Notes: generated by a model not told the origin, from the letters alone. DNA of 64,000 nucleotides from Thermovibrio guaymasensis (GCF_003633715.1 NZ_RBIE01000003.1:1-64000); one strand, 5' to 3'; shown: positions 46,401 through 55,509, counted from the first letter of the stretch. Made by a program: numbers and translations.

Positions 46401-49400
46401 TGACCATTTGAAAGATTAATAACATCGTTATCAGTAACTTCATTAACACTATCTGCATGATCATCTTGGTTAAGATAGAACCTCCTAGCATGAACAGTAC
46501 AACTTCCTATGCCTGTTCCTTCAACAGAAATATAATAATCCCCCTCACTTGAAGGAGTAAAAGCGACTTTTTCTTGATTACCTTCCCACAAATATTGAAC
46601 ATCATACACATCGTTTCCTTGAAAATCTACAACTTTTAACCACGGATAGAAAGAATTACTGTTAGTTTCAATCCAGAATTCATAAGTTTCTCCAGCGTTA
46701 GCATGAAACTTCAGATAATCTGGATCAAAGTTTGAATTTTTGCTCACATTTATCGAATCTTCATTACTATTCTGGAAATCGAAAATATCATCAGTACTAA
46801 AAGTACCACTTACTGAATTAGGATGGTCATCGTTCTGGACATTAACTTCTTTGACTTTGACTGTATAGTTTGTTCCTTCCTGCCAATCACCAACAGCTAT
46901 GAAATAATTGCCGTCCGATCGAGGAACAAGATACAATTTATTACCGCTACTCCAATCTACATCAATCTCATCCCATGCACTACTACCGTCAGATTTGTAA
47001 ACATCTATCCAGGGATAACCATTTGAAGAACTAAGGTCAATTTCATAAACTTTACCTGCCTCAACCGGTAATTTAAAATAGTCAACATCTGTAGCGGTAT
47101 TTATGGTGCCGCTTATGCTTGAGTAACCGTTAGAATCAGTATTGTTTAAGTCAAAAATATCATCACTACCGAAAGAATCTGATATGCTATCAGGATGGTT
47201 ATCCGGGTTTTGTTGCAAATCTATCTTTTTAACTTTTACGGTGTAGTCTCCTGTGTTGAATCCGTCGCCAGAAATCATAAGATAGAACGGTCCATCTGTG
47301 CTTGGAATGAAGGATAGTTTTTCAATGGTCAATCCATCGCTCGGATTAGTATCATTAACGTAAAGCCACTGAACATCACTTACAGGCATACCGCTTTGAT
47401 CCAATACATCAAGGAAAGGAAAAAGCATTTGATTAGAATCAATCGAAAGCTCTATCTGATACGTCTTTCCTTGTTCAACATTCAATTTCAGATAATCAAC
47501 ATCATTCAACGTTTCTATAGAACCAGTTACCGTAACGTCAGTTTGAGCTGCTTGAGAACCAAGATTAACAACGTCATCACTATCAGCAAAGTTCGCATTT
47601 ATAGAATTAGGATGGTCATCGGTAATTTCCCTAACCTCAACAGTATAGTCACCCGTGTTCCAATCTTGAACGACAATGTAGTAATCACCATTGCTTTGTG
47701 GAGTAAAAGTAAGCTTCTCCCTTATCCCTGTTGGATTTGAGAATTCGGACGGGTCAACGGGCTGGTAGGAAACGCCTTCCACAACGTACGTCTCGGTTCC
47801 GTTCTGGTCAATCTGGACTATGTCGATGTGAGGAAAGAGGTCGCTATTATTGTCGTTATCTTTAACAACTATCTCGTAAGAATCCCCTTGCAAGGCTGAA
47901 AGCTTGAAGTAGTCCTTATCCCCCGAAAGTTCAATTGTATTATTAGAACTAAAAGAATTATTGCTACTGAGGTCAACAGTAACTGCATGAGTATAATCAG
48001 GAATATCGTCGTTAATGGTAACTTCTTCTATTTTAAGGTCATAGTTATACTTTACATTATCACTTCCATTGTTATCGTTTGGAATTCCCCCTTCTACGAG
48101 AACATAATAGTCTCCTGCCTGATTTGCCTGAAAGATGATACCGGCTCTGTTCTGTTCCTGAATTTGAGAAACACCGTCCCAAAGAATTCTGCCGTTACTA
48201 TCAGCAACCATAACTCCAATCCATGTTCCTTGAGGGACATCATTTAGTAGAGGGATAGTTACTTTGTAATACTTTCCTTGAGTGGCTGTAAACTTGTAGA
48301 TATCCCTATCTTCTTCAATCTCAAGAGAACCGTTTGTTGAGCCTTGACTGTTGCTTAATTGAATTGTTTGAATATTGCTTATAATGTAATCTGGTGCATC
48401 ATCATTTGAACTTGATGTTGAAGAAAAGTCTTGTTCTTCAATAGTAAGAGTATAGTTGCCCTCGTTTTCCATTCCCATAACGTCAATGTAAAAATCCCCC
48501 GAAGGCACAATGATAAATGGAGGTTGCTGAAAGCTTAGGGTGCTTTCTTCAGGAGATTCAGAAGAGCTGCCGCTTTGACTATTTTCTTCAGGGGGAAGCC
48601 ACTTAATGTTAATGCTATCAAATAGGAAATTTCCTTGGCTGTCAACTGGAATAGCATAAGCATTTCCTGAAATGGAAACTTTGTAAGCTTTTCCGTTTTC
48701 AACTTTTACTTTGAAATAGTCTGAGTCCATATTGCAGTTAATTTGCCCCTGTTTTGAAACGGAATTTTGATTATTCTGCCCAGAAAAATCAATAATTGCA
48801 TTAGGAGTATCATCGTTTATATCATTAATTGAATCAGGGAAATCATCGGATTGTGAACACCCTTGTCCTGTGGGTAGTTCGCCAGTTTCACCACCAGGAG
48901 GGAGTGTTCCTCCGCCTTCACCAGATTCTCCGCCAGTTTCACCACCAGGAGGGAGTGTTCCTCCGCCTTCACCAGATTCTCCGCCAGTTTCACCACCAGG
49001 AGGGAGTGTTCCTCCGCCTTCACCAGATTCTCCGCCAGTTTCACCACCAGGAGGGAGTGTTCCTCCGCCTTCACCAGATTCTCCGCCAGTTTCACCACCA
49101 GGAGGGAGTGTTCCTCCGCCTTCACCAGATTCTCCGCCAGTTTCACCACCAGGAGGGAGTGAAATCACTTGTGGATTGCTCACATTCTCTACATCATACA
49201 GAGTAGGTTCAAAAGTACCGGCATTTGAAATCACTAAATATGCTTCATTACCATACTTAAAAGGCAGAATATCTCCATAGTTGCCACCACTAACAACATC
49301 CTGTACACTTTGACTATCAAAATCTACAAGCTTTATAGAATCTTGATTCTGACTGTCTACTCTCACATAAACTCTGGTTCCGTCTGTTTCCACTTCATTC

Positions 49401-50098
49401 GGAATACCACCATTGATAGGTATCTCCGTCGTATGCAGTTGTTGCTTCTCATCAAAAGTTACCTTAATTACTTTATTACTCTCAGAATCAACAACATAAG
49501 CCTCACCGTTCGGACCAACGGCAACATCATTAACACTCATAGAACTTATTTCAGTAGAGAAAGAAAAACTTCCGTTATTTAAAACGTAAATTTTCAAACC
49601 ACCATCATCGTTATGGCTACTGTTAACATAAGCTACATAAACTGCATTTCCGTTAACTTCCAAATCTTTGGGAAAATTATCATTATTAACCTCCACCGCA
49701 TTAACAGAGGCAATTTCGGTAACACTCCCACCATTTTTACTATAGGCTTTTAGAGTTCCATCACTCAGCAGTAGATATAGAATACCAGTTTCACTAACAG
49801 CTATGTCCGCTATACCTGCTTGTTGATAGGAAGATAAATCAAGAAGAGTTTGAGAATTCCAATTACCACTTTGGTTATCGTAGTTATAGTTATAAACTTT
49901 AGAACCATCCGCAACGAGAAATTCAGAACCAGAAGAATTACCACAAATAGAAAGTACTGGAGAACTATTATTTAGCGGAATCGTATGCAGAAGTTGACAA
50001 TTATTTGGATTGGAAAAATCATATACTCTAACACTGTAAACTCCGTTGTTGTTCACAACGGAGTATAAATAAGTTCCACTTCTGTAAGATAATTCCAT
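43460..50098 (-). CDS. Giant clostripain (C11)-family protease with PPC-type repeats
   Basis: 2212 residues, about 240 kDa. Residues 1-310 look like a beta-propeller. A Gly/Glu-rich linker at 311-406 has five and a half copies of a 17-residue unit (LPPGGETGGESGEGGGT). About eleven PPC-like beta-sandwich repeats (410-1835) follow, each beginning near DDHPDS and having DVDYFKL and a GDYY(I/V) core. The C-terminal C11 domain starts GDWTIMVYMAADN (about 1853). Catalytic His is in IWNHGDG (about 1964) and Cys in GFDACLMG (about 2009). No signal peptide is seen, although SD GGGGGA supports the start. AT-richer than its neighbours. Cotranscribed with the lipoprotein upstream. Confidence 0.88.
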   Translation of the reverse strand: MELSYRSGTYLYSVVNNNGVYSVRVYDFSNPNNCQLLHTIPLNNSSPVLSICGNSSGSEFLVADGSKVYNYNYDNQSGNWNSQTLLDLSSYQQAGIADIAVSETGILYLLLSDGTLKAYSKNGGSVTEIASVNAVEVNNDNFPKDLEVNGNAVYVAYVNSSHNDDGGLKIYVLNNGSFSFSTEISSMSVNDVAVGPNGEAYVVDSESNKVIKVTFDEKQQLHTTEIPINGGIPNEVETDGTRVYVRVDSQNQDSIKLVDFDSQSVQDVVSGGNYGDILPFKYGNEAYLVISNAGTFEPTLYDVENVSNPQVISLPPGGETGGESGEGGGTLPPGGETGGESGEGGGTLPPGGETGGESGEGGGTLPPGGETGGESGEGGGTLPPGGETGGESGEGGGTLPPGGETGELPTGQGCSQSDDFPDSINDINDDTPNAIIDFSGQNNQNSVSKQGQINCNMDSDYFKVKVENGKAYKVSISGNAYAIPVDSQGNFLFDSINIKWLPPEENSQSGSSSESPEESTLSFQQPPFIIVPSGDFYIDVMGMENEGNYTLTIEEQDFSSTSSSNDDAPDYIISNIQTIQLSNSQGSTNGSLEIEEDRDIYKFTATQGKYYKVTIPLLNDVPQGTWIGVMVADSNGRILWDGVSQIQEQNRAGIIFQANQAGDYYVLVEGGIPNDNNGSDNVKYNYDLKIEEVTINDDIPDYTHAVTVDLSSNNSFSSNNTIELSGDKDYFKLSALQGDSYEIVVKDNDNNSDLFPHIDIVQIDQNGTETYVVEGVSYQPVDPSEFSNPTGIREKLTFTPQSNGDYYIVVQDWNTGDYTVEVREITDDHPNSINANFADSDDVVNLGSQAAQTDVTVTGSIETLNDVDYLKLNVEQGKTYQIELSIDSNQMLFPFLDVLDQSGMPVSDVQWLYVNDTNPSDGLTIEKLSFIPSTDGPFYLMISGDGFNTGDYTVKVKKIDLQQNPDNHPDSISDSFGSDDIFDLNNTDSNGYSSISGTINTATDVDYFKLPVEAGKVYEIDLSSSNGYPWIDVYKSDGSSAWDEIDVDWSSGNKLYLVPRSDGNYFIAVGDWQEGTNYTVKVKEVNVQNDDHPNSVSGTFSTDDIFDFQNSNEDSINVSKNSNFDPDYLKFHANAGETYEFWIETNSNSFYPWLKVVDFQGNDVYDVQYLWEGNQEKVAFTPSSEGDYYISVEGTGIGSCTVHARRFYLNQDDHADSVNEVTDNDVINLSNGQADISASLESLQDVDVFKLPVESGNYYKIQIIRPGDSTQEWRWAYADVLDEDGIPLWETDKWDEVTYVWEDFQNHNQNQYVVDSFVLSPSESTDYYIKVDGDTGNYIVHVEKQTLQQDDHPDKIDDIFGSDDTFVASSINSNGTTQNGNLGAEFDKDIFKFTVDANSVGKEFEIKLTTSDSDFYPYFDILDNNGNYVWENVEWNWDNLGNGEVEKITFTPSEQGDYYIRVAGWQTGDYDLTIRTTSTQDVPSDNSTTATVAVDDSNGYTGSLETATDEDWIKVNLTVGNVYKFTIESKDTDVYAQLLDSSGSFLAFDDDSGEGTNAEFYYKANSDGDYYIDVGGYSPGDYAVKVEQVDTSSDSEADSTTTTAIINVGGSYQGGIDYPFDVDWIKVSLRANQTYTIDLSGITLEDTKIAGIYDSYGNLIPNTSNDNKDAFTTDSSLTFTPQATGNYYIAVESALPVDTGTYLLRINQQSSSSQSTSDSEGNDINNTINTAINIDSLGTPVDGTIDYGGDEDMFKVHLVGGRTYGVAMLGADSNEGTLPDPKIIEIEDRSGNKIVDGNDNNGISLDSFVEFTPNQTGDYYIKVSAADSDQIGTYKMVISEIQQNVDIASSSNQGDWTIMVYMAADNNLEPYALKDLNEMEAANLPSNVKVTFLLDRIDGYDDSQGGWSGTKQGIISHDNDKTFISSPMEDVGEKDMGDPNTLKDFINWSIQTAPAQHYALVIWNHGDGIRGAAVDDTDGDYLSISEVAQALRSSNLPNNKVDVLGFDACLMGTLDVLYGVKDVANYIVASEELEPADGWDYEGWFNAVNSDTNGVTTQELVQYAVNSYVSAYNSYPETVTLSAFDTSKVNNVINAFKELNDELRNLTGSTAAQVKSTMSQVEKFGSFDSYIDLKDLADKIENVVNNGSNLYTDADNLKTKVNSLVVSHDSNILDDNSVSIYYPGYNDTDYINNVSLIADVTDLANFFDFFTS
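48881..49161 (-). repeat. 51-bp in-frame minisatellite, 5.5 copies
   Basis: Units of 51 bp, effectively identical, encode the 17-residue Gly/Glu/Ser linker of the giant protease. The period is a multiple of three, so copy changes keep the frame. Near identity means recent expansion or homogenisation. Confidence 0.95.
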
Positions 50099-50120
50099 AA
50101 CTTCCCCCTAATAAGGTTAG

Positions 50121-52088
50121 CTATTGAAGTTTTTCCACTCTTACTTTGTAATATCCAAGAGCATCGGATTTGTTCAGTTTACCTTCAATCTTGAGAGTAT
50201 AGGTAGTTCCTCCTCTAAGGTTAACGGTTAAAGTTTTTTCACCTGAGCTTGAACTACCTTGCTGTTCATCAATAATCGTGGTTCCTGCTGCGGAACGAAG
50301 AGTCACAGTAAAGAACCAAAGTGGATTCTTATAGTTATCGTTATCTGTTGTTATCCTTATACGGTAATTACCTCCTTCATTCTGAGGAATAGTAAAGTTC
50401 CAAATGTGAGTTTCACCTTCAACAAGAATTTCTCCAGTATTGTCCTGATTAAGATTTAGCTGCCCACCACGTGCATGATTGATTTCATTCTGATCAGTAC
50501 TTATGGCTGCAACCCAAATATCTGAAGCAACATAAGTTCCATTTCTTTTAGCTTTTACAGGTACCGTACAAACAACGCCAGAATTCGATGGATTGTTTAT
50601 TCTTATCTTTGCAATAGAAGTATCCGTTGTTTCAGTCGAAATAATCGTTATGTCATTTGATACATCAATACCGCTTTCACAAGAAATATTGATTTCATCT
50701 ATTACAGATTTAATACTACTATCGTTACCCGAGAACTCAGCAACAACATAGTAGGATTTACCTTTAGGTATCGTTATACGGAAATTTGCAGAGTTATTTC
50801 CGTCAAAGTGAAGACGAGTCTCATACCATCCATTAGAAGGTTGAGGAACGGTTTGAGTGCTACTACCTGTTGTTCCGCCAGTGCCACCTGTTGTTCCGCC
50901 AGTGCCGCCTGTTGTTCCGCCAGTGCCACCTGTTGTTCCGCCAGTGCCGCCTGTTGTTCCGCCAGTGCCACCTGTTGTTCCGCCAATACCGCCTGTTGTT
51001 CCGCCAGTGCCACCTGTTGTTCCGCCAATACCGCCTGTTGTTCCGCCAGTGCCACCTGTTGTTCCACCAGTGTCGCCTGTTGTTCCACCAATGCCGCCCG
51101 CTGTTCCGCCAGTGCCGCCTGTTGTTCCACCAATACCGCCCGTTGTTCCTTGTTGTGGTTTTTCACTTGTAATACTGTTTATAATTTGTTGAATCTCTGT
51201 AACGTCCCCACTCTCAAGAGCTGAAACAACTTGTGCAACGTTTACTTGCAATCCTTCAGGAAAAGCATCCAATATCTCTTTAACAAGATTTTCTTTATCC
51301 AGATTGCCATAAGAAGCTATATGTTGAACCAGATGTTCAAAAGAAATCTCCGTTACTTTTTTAAGAACTTCCTTATCGGAAACCTTAGAGGTAATTTTTC
51401 CGTTTTCTTCCCTTATCTCTACAGAAGAAATAACTTCTGCAAACATTCCCTCTGTTATTAAATCTTTTAAGGTTTCACCTACAGTCTTAGCCATAACATC
51501 CACTTCTTTTGGATCATTGATCACTGAAGGAACAATAACATCTTGAGCATCCATTACTGAACTTTCTTTTTCCTTAATTTTTATTATTTTTTCCGCAAAA
51601 CCCTCCATTGCTTCTTCAGGAACATATGCATAGTCCTCTTTAATTTCTATTGGAACTCCGATCGTATTCGCCAAGACTTTTGTAGAAATAGGATTTATCA
51701 CTACTCCTTTTTGAGGAATTGTAACTGCCAATAGAGAACCGGGAAACCTCTTTTGGTCTTCTGTTGTAGAAGAAATACCGTCGCTATCAAGCTTCCCACC
51801 TTTGACAACTATGAGAACAGGAGTATTCTTATCAATACCAATAGCTCTACATGAAAATTTTCCATAATCCCCAGAAAAACAAGGAAACTCAAGTTTAATT
51901 TCCGAACCATTCGTTTTAAACAGATGAATTTCACTATTTACAATAAAATCATCAACAACCGCTCCAGTCACATCTACACTTCTTACCTCTGACGATGGGG
52001 TAACTGTTTCTCCACCTCCACCCCCTCCACATCCAAAAAAAGATAGGATAAGGAAATAGTTTAAAAGTGAAATTTTTAACTTTCTCAT
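50121..52088 (-). CDS. Lipoprotein with GGTTGG repeat linker
   Basis: 655 residues. Lipobox: the N-terminal hydrophobic run ends FFGC followed by six glycines, so a lipidated surface or periplasmic protein. The globular region (about 35-305) is of unknown family and begins with an Ig-like strand-rich stretch. A linker of hexapeptide units (GGTTGG/GGTGG type, about 307-410) is followed by two beta-rich domains (425-655), the last of PPC-like appearance ending GYYKVRVEKLQ. 22 bases before the giant protease, so one operon. I infer that it anchors or presents the protease. Confidence 0.82.
   Translation of the reverse strand: MRKLKISLLNYFLILSFFGCGGGGGGETVTPSSEVRSVDVTGAVVDDFIVNSEIHLFKTNGSEIKLEFPCFSGDYGKFSCRAIGIDKNTPVLIVVKGGKLDSDGISSTTEDQKRFPGSLLAVTIPQKGVVINPISTKVLANTIGVPIEIKEDYAYVPEEAMEGFAEKIIKIKEKESSVMDAQDVIVPSVINDPKEVDVMAKTVGETLKDLITEGMFAEVISSVEIREENGKITSKVSDKEVLKKVTEISFEHLVQHIASYGNLDKENLVKEILDAFPEGLQVNVAQVVSALESGDVTEIQQIINSITSEKPQQGTTGGIGGTTGGTGGTAGGIGGTTGDTGGTTGGTGGTTGGIGGTTGGTGGTTGGIGGTTGGTGGTTGGTGGTTGGTGGTTGGTGGTTGGTGGTTGSSTQTVPQPSNGWYETRLHFDGNNSANFRITIPKGKSYYVVAEFSGNDSSIKSVIDEINISCESGIDVSNDITIISTETTDTSIAKIRINNPSNSGVVCTVPVKAKRNGTYVASDIWVAAISTDQNEINHARGGQLNLNQDNTGEILVEGETHIWNFTIPQNEGGNYRIRITTDNDNYKNPLWFFTVTLRSAAGTTIIDEQQGSSSSGEKTLTVNLRGGTTYTLKIEGKLNKSDALGYYKVRVEKLQ
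50870..51150 (-). repeat. 18-bp in-frame minisatellite, about 16 copies
   Basis: Units such as CCTGTTGTTCCGCCAGTG (plus strand) repeat with an alternating synonymous or Ile/Thr change, giving a partly 36-bp higher period. They encode the Gly/Thr linker of the lipoprotein and may be length-variable between strains. Confidence 0.92.
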
Positions 52089-52770
52089 TTTACCCCCCTA
52101 TACAATACTCCTTACTGATGTAATATAATACAATTTCCAAATTCACGCTAATATTACCGGTACGGCTGGAAAATTTCCTTTCGAAGCCTTAAAGAACAAG
52201 CGTGAAGAAGCCTCATCAACTTTAATGTTGTCTATTTTTCTGTCGTTTTAGTTGAGAGTTTATTTGTTGCAGCTATTCAGATTGAATTGACTCATCCCTT
52301 ATTAATATTAATCAACTGTGAAAATTCCACACCTTTTCATAACTCGAAATAAGACATTCCTTATTAATCCTCCATACCTAATAAAGTTTAGCAAATCTGA
52401 AGAAAGTACCTTCTTTACAAAAGCTATTTTCTGATTACTTGACATTCTTTTAAAAGATATGGATTTTCGTAAATTTTGGAGCTCAACATGGAATCAACAA
52501 GTGAGGAAAATAAGCATATTCTAGCGAACAAATATGAAAAAGATAAGGGAAATATTCAATTTCATTTCGAAGCAAAAAAACAAAAAAGATAATCCAAGCT
52601 CAATTTGCCATCCATGAAGATTATTCCAATTCCAAGGTTTAGACTTTTAGATTTCTATTTTTAAATCTTGGAGAGTAGAAAATACAATCTTAAACACAAT
52701 CACAATAAGGAAAATACGGATCTTTATATATAATTTAATAGATTGAATATTAAAGTTCAGAGGTTTCAAG
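52089..52770. other. 682-bp AT-rich gap with gene relics
   Basis: Non-coding overall. It should hold the leftward promoter of the lipoprotein operon and the rightward hisF promoter (ATATATAATTTAATAG near 52725). A 40-codon open stretch at 52129-52251 lacks a start codon. A 16-bp direct repeat AATTTC(C/A)TTTCGAAGC lies at 52172-52187 and 52558-52573. The relics are described under findings. Confidence 0.5.
52488..52592 (+). CDS. Possible 34-residue basic small protein
   Basis: ATG preceded by GGAG with 6-base spacing opens 34 codons, starting MESTSEENKH and ending FHFEAKKQKR. A TTGACA at 52439 has no clear -10 partner. The end resembles the peptide of the relic at 52129-52251 (FPFEALKNKR). 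Could be a real small protein or a duplicated fragment. Confidence 0.3.
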   Translation: MESTSEENKHILANKYEKDKGNIQFHFEAKKQKR

Positions 52771-53529
52771 ATGCTTGCAAAAAGGGTAATTCCATGTCTT
52801 GATGTTAAAGAAGGAAGAGTAGTTAAAGGAGTAAATTTCGTTAACTTAATAGATGCCGGCGACCCCGTTGAAAATGCAAAAGTTTACGACCAACAGGGAG
52901 CAGATGAACTCGTCTTTCTTGATATCACCGCCAGTTACGAAAAGAGAGGAATAATGATTGACGTTGTTAGGAGAACTGCTGAGGAAGTCTTTATGCCCCT
53001 TACAGTTGGAGGAGGAGTTAGAACCGTTGAGGATATAAGGAACCTCTTAAACGCCGGAGCAGATAAAGTCTCAATAAATACTGCTGCGGTAAAAAATCCC
53101 CAACTTATCACCGAAGGGGCAAAGCTCTTCGGATCTCAGTGTATAGTAGTTGCAATTGACGTAAAAAGAGTAGCCCCAAGAAAGTGGGAAGTCTTCATTC
53201 ACGGAGGAAGAACTCCAACGGGAATTGATGCCGTTGAGTGGGCAAAGGAGGTTGTTGATAGGGGAGCAGGAGAAATACTGCTAACTTCAATGGATAGGGA
53301 TGGAACCAAAGCCGGTTATGACGTTGAGCTTACAAGGGCAATCTCTAAAGCCGTTTCTGTGCCCGTAATAGCCTCAGGCGGTGCAGGTAAAATGGAGCAT
53401 TTTTACGAGGGCCTTACAGAGGGAAAAGCTGATGCAGTTCTTGCAGCTTCAGTTTTTCACTTTAGAGAAATTTCAATTCCTGAGCTAAAGAAATACCTTA
53501 AGGAAAGGGGAGTTTGGGTTAGAATATAG
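52771..53529 (+). CDS. hisF: Imidazole glycerol phosphate synthase cyclase subunit
   Basis: 252-residue barrel that closes the imidazole ring with ammonia from HisH. Catalytic Asp in [17 protein letters not shown] (D11) and [13 protein letters not shown] (about D130). Phosphate loops GGGVRT and ASGGAGK. Marks the return to normal base composition after the AT-rich island. The next gene follows after 12 bases. Confidence 0.97.
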   Translation: MLAKRVIPCLDVKEGRVVKGVNFVNLIDAGDPVENAKVYDQQGADELVFLDITASYEKRGIMIDVVRRTAEEVFMPLTVGGGVRTVEDIRNLLNAGADKVSINTAAVKNPQLITEGAKLFGSQCIVVAIDVKRVAPRKWEVFIHGGRTPTGIDAVEWAKEVVDRGAGEILLTSMDRDGTKAGYDVELTRAISKAVSVPVIASGGAGKMEHFYEGLTEGKADAVLAASVFHFREISIPELKKYLKERGVWVRI

Positions 53530-53541
53530 ATAGGGGGAAGT

Positions 53542-55509
53542 ATGATAGTAGATGAATTTCCAAACCTCGTTGAGAGCATATGCAAAACCTACCTTGATTC
53601 TTTATCCTCCTACACCAAAGAAAAGTTTGGAATTAAGAATGAAAATCTCTTTTGTAAAAAAGTGGAGGAGGAGTATAAAGAACTTTTTAAGGACTTTAAG
53701 ACAAATAAAAAGATTTTTAAAAGGAAAGTTCTAAAACTAACGTCACTTTTCTACAAGAAGGGTTTAAGTCTTGCCTTTATAATTGACATACTTAACAAAT
53801 TAGTTAAAAACTTTCTAATCAAAATAAGCGCAGAAGGTCTTCCGGCTGAACTATCTGAAGAAGTTCTTTCCTTCGTTGAGGAACTCACAAATCTTTTAGC
53901 TTATAGTTTCATTCGTCTTTCGATTAAAGAGAAGAGGAAACTAATTCCAGTTAAAACTTTTGGCTTTACAAGAACTGTAGATGAAAATCTGATATCTTGG
54001 CTGTACACTGTTGAAGGTTTAATAGAGGGTGAAGATAGGAGTATCCCTTTTAGAGATGACTGTAAGCTCCAGAGTATTTTCAACTCTATTGACTTTAAAA
54101 TTGGATGTAGTAAGTTAAAAACCTGTAAAGAATTATTTAGAATTCATAACCTTATACACGTTTACTTTTTACTTTTCTCAGATTATGTAAAAAGCAAGAA
54201 CTTTATTCCCGCATATTTGATATTAAAGGAAATATATTTACTCTTTGAAAAACTGCACGATGGAATTGCAAGCGTTGAATCGGTTTTGAGCAGACTAACT
54301 TCAGAAGACGTCCTTTCTTATTTGATAAAAGAAAATATAAAAGATAGCGAAGGATTTACGGTCTTAATTCTCAATCCTCTTGAACTTTCTTACATAAATA
54401 AGGTCTATGGTTTTAAAACAGGAAACATGATTTTAGATGAAATAACTAGCGAATTAAAGGCCTTTTTTGGTGAACATAACGTTTTAAGGTGCGTAGACGG
54501 TCTGATTTGTGGAATAAGACTTAATACTGATAATTCTGATATAGACAAACAAAAGAAATTATTTTTCCATCTCAAGGAAAAAATTTACAGTAAGTTTTCC
54601 TCCTTAGTTCCCATTCCAGATATCTCTGGATTCCTCTTAATTTTTCCTCCTAACGTCAAAATAGATAAACAAAAGGCTATCAATTTGATTAAGTATGCGA
54701 GAAGGTTAAGTAAGGAAAACCCAAAAGAACTTTTAGTTCTAAACGTTAAGGAGCTTATAGAATCTAAGAGCGTTCAACTCTTTATAAGTACGGTTGATTA
54801 CCTAAAGGAGAAATTGGAAGAAGGGAAAGTTGCCCTTGCTGTACAGGGTATTCATTCAATGGAGACCGGAGAGGCTATCCATAAGGAAGTTCTCTTCAGA
54901 CTTATTCACGAGGATGGAAGGATAATCCCTGCAGGGGAAGTTATAGATCTAATCTATAACTTCAGGTTAATTCACCTCCTTGATCTAGCAGTTTTAAGAA
55001 AACTTAAGCAAAACTATAGAGTATTCAAAGGAGAAAAAATATTTATAAATATTTCCCCCCAGACATTGAAATTTAACTCCACTAGATCAGAAATCATGGA
55101 AACTCTCAAATTTTTAACGAATAAAATGAATTTAGGAGTTGAAATAACAGAACAAGCAGTTGTTAAGGATTATAGTCTTTTGAAGGAGGTATTTCAGGAT
55201 TTTTCATTAAATATTGCATTGGATGATTTTGGAACTGGATATTCCTCTTTTTCAAATTTAATCGACTTCATTGAAAGCTTTCCAGTTAAGTTTCTAAAAA
55301 TTGATGGTAGCTACGTTAAAAAGCTTGAAACCGGTTCTCAAAAGGCTGAAATGGTTATTTCTGCAATAACGAGTATGTCACACTCCTTAGGAATCAAAGT
55401 TATAGCTGAGTTTGTAAGCTCTGAAAAGATAAGACAGAAACTAAAAGAAATTGGAGTTGATTACGCCCAAGGCTACCTCTTTTCAAAACCGGAACTGGTG
55501 GTTGTTTAA
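53542..55509 (+). CDS. CZB-like sensor with degenerate GGDEF and EAL domains
   Basis: 655 residues. The N-terminal helical domain (1-135) is unknown. Residues about 150-240 resemble the zinc-binding CZB domain, keeping C173 and HNLIH (H202, H206) while the usual first His is lost. The GGDEF domain (about 265-405) has VDGLI in place of GGDEF, so it is not a cyclase. The EAL domain (about 425-655) keeps EVLFRL, NISPQ, EITEQ, LDDFGTGYSS, LKIDGSY and QGYLFSKP. It is probably a c-di-GMP phosphodiesterase tuned by zinc or GTP. Confidence 0.82.
   Translation: MIVDEFPNLVESICKTYLDSLSSYTKEKFGIKNENLFCKKVEEEYKELFKDFKTNKKIFKRKVLKLTSLFYKKGLSLAFIIDILNKLVKNFLIKISAEGLPAELSEEVLSFVEELTNLLAYSFIRLSIKEKRKLIPVKTFGFTRTVDENLISWLYTVEGLIEGEDRSIPFRDDCKLQSIFNSIDFKIGCSKLKTCKELFRIHNLIHVYFLLFSDYVKSKNFIPAYLILKEIYLLFEKLHDGIASVESVLSRLTSEDVLSYLIKENIKDSEGFTVLILNPLELSYINKVYGFKTGNMILDEITSELKAFFGEHNVLRCVDGLICGIRLNTDNSDIDKQKKLFFHLKEKIYSKFSSLVPIPDISGFLLIFPPNVKIDKQKAINLIKYARRLSKENPKELLVLNVKELIESKSVQLFISTVDYLKEKLEEGKVALAVQGIHSMETGEAIHKEVLFRLIHEDGRIIPAGEVIDLIYNFRLIHLLDLAVLRKLKQNYRVFKGEKIFINISPQTLKFNSTRSEIMETLKFLTNKMNLGVEITEQAVVKDYSLLKEVFQDFSLNIALDDFGTGYSSFSNLIDFIESFPVKFLKIDGSYVKKLETGSQKAEMVISAITSMSHSLGIKVIAEFVSSEKIRQKLKEIGVDYAQGYLFSKPELVVV

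Noticed and set aside
48829-49280. Several repeat-rich plus-strand ORFs over the 51-bp minisatellite
   Set aside because: They are alternative frames of a perfect repeat, which stays open in every frame; the minus frame continues into real domains.
50774-51224. Pro-Val and Cys-Ala rich ORFs over the 18-bp repeats
   Set aside because: Same reason: frames of the minisatellite with no start signal and no domain outside it.
52129-52251. Firm call of a TnpB/IS605 transposase tail
   Set aside because: A few residues are suggestive, but no zinc-finger Cys pairs or RuvC motifs are visible, so it is kept only as an unidentified relic.
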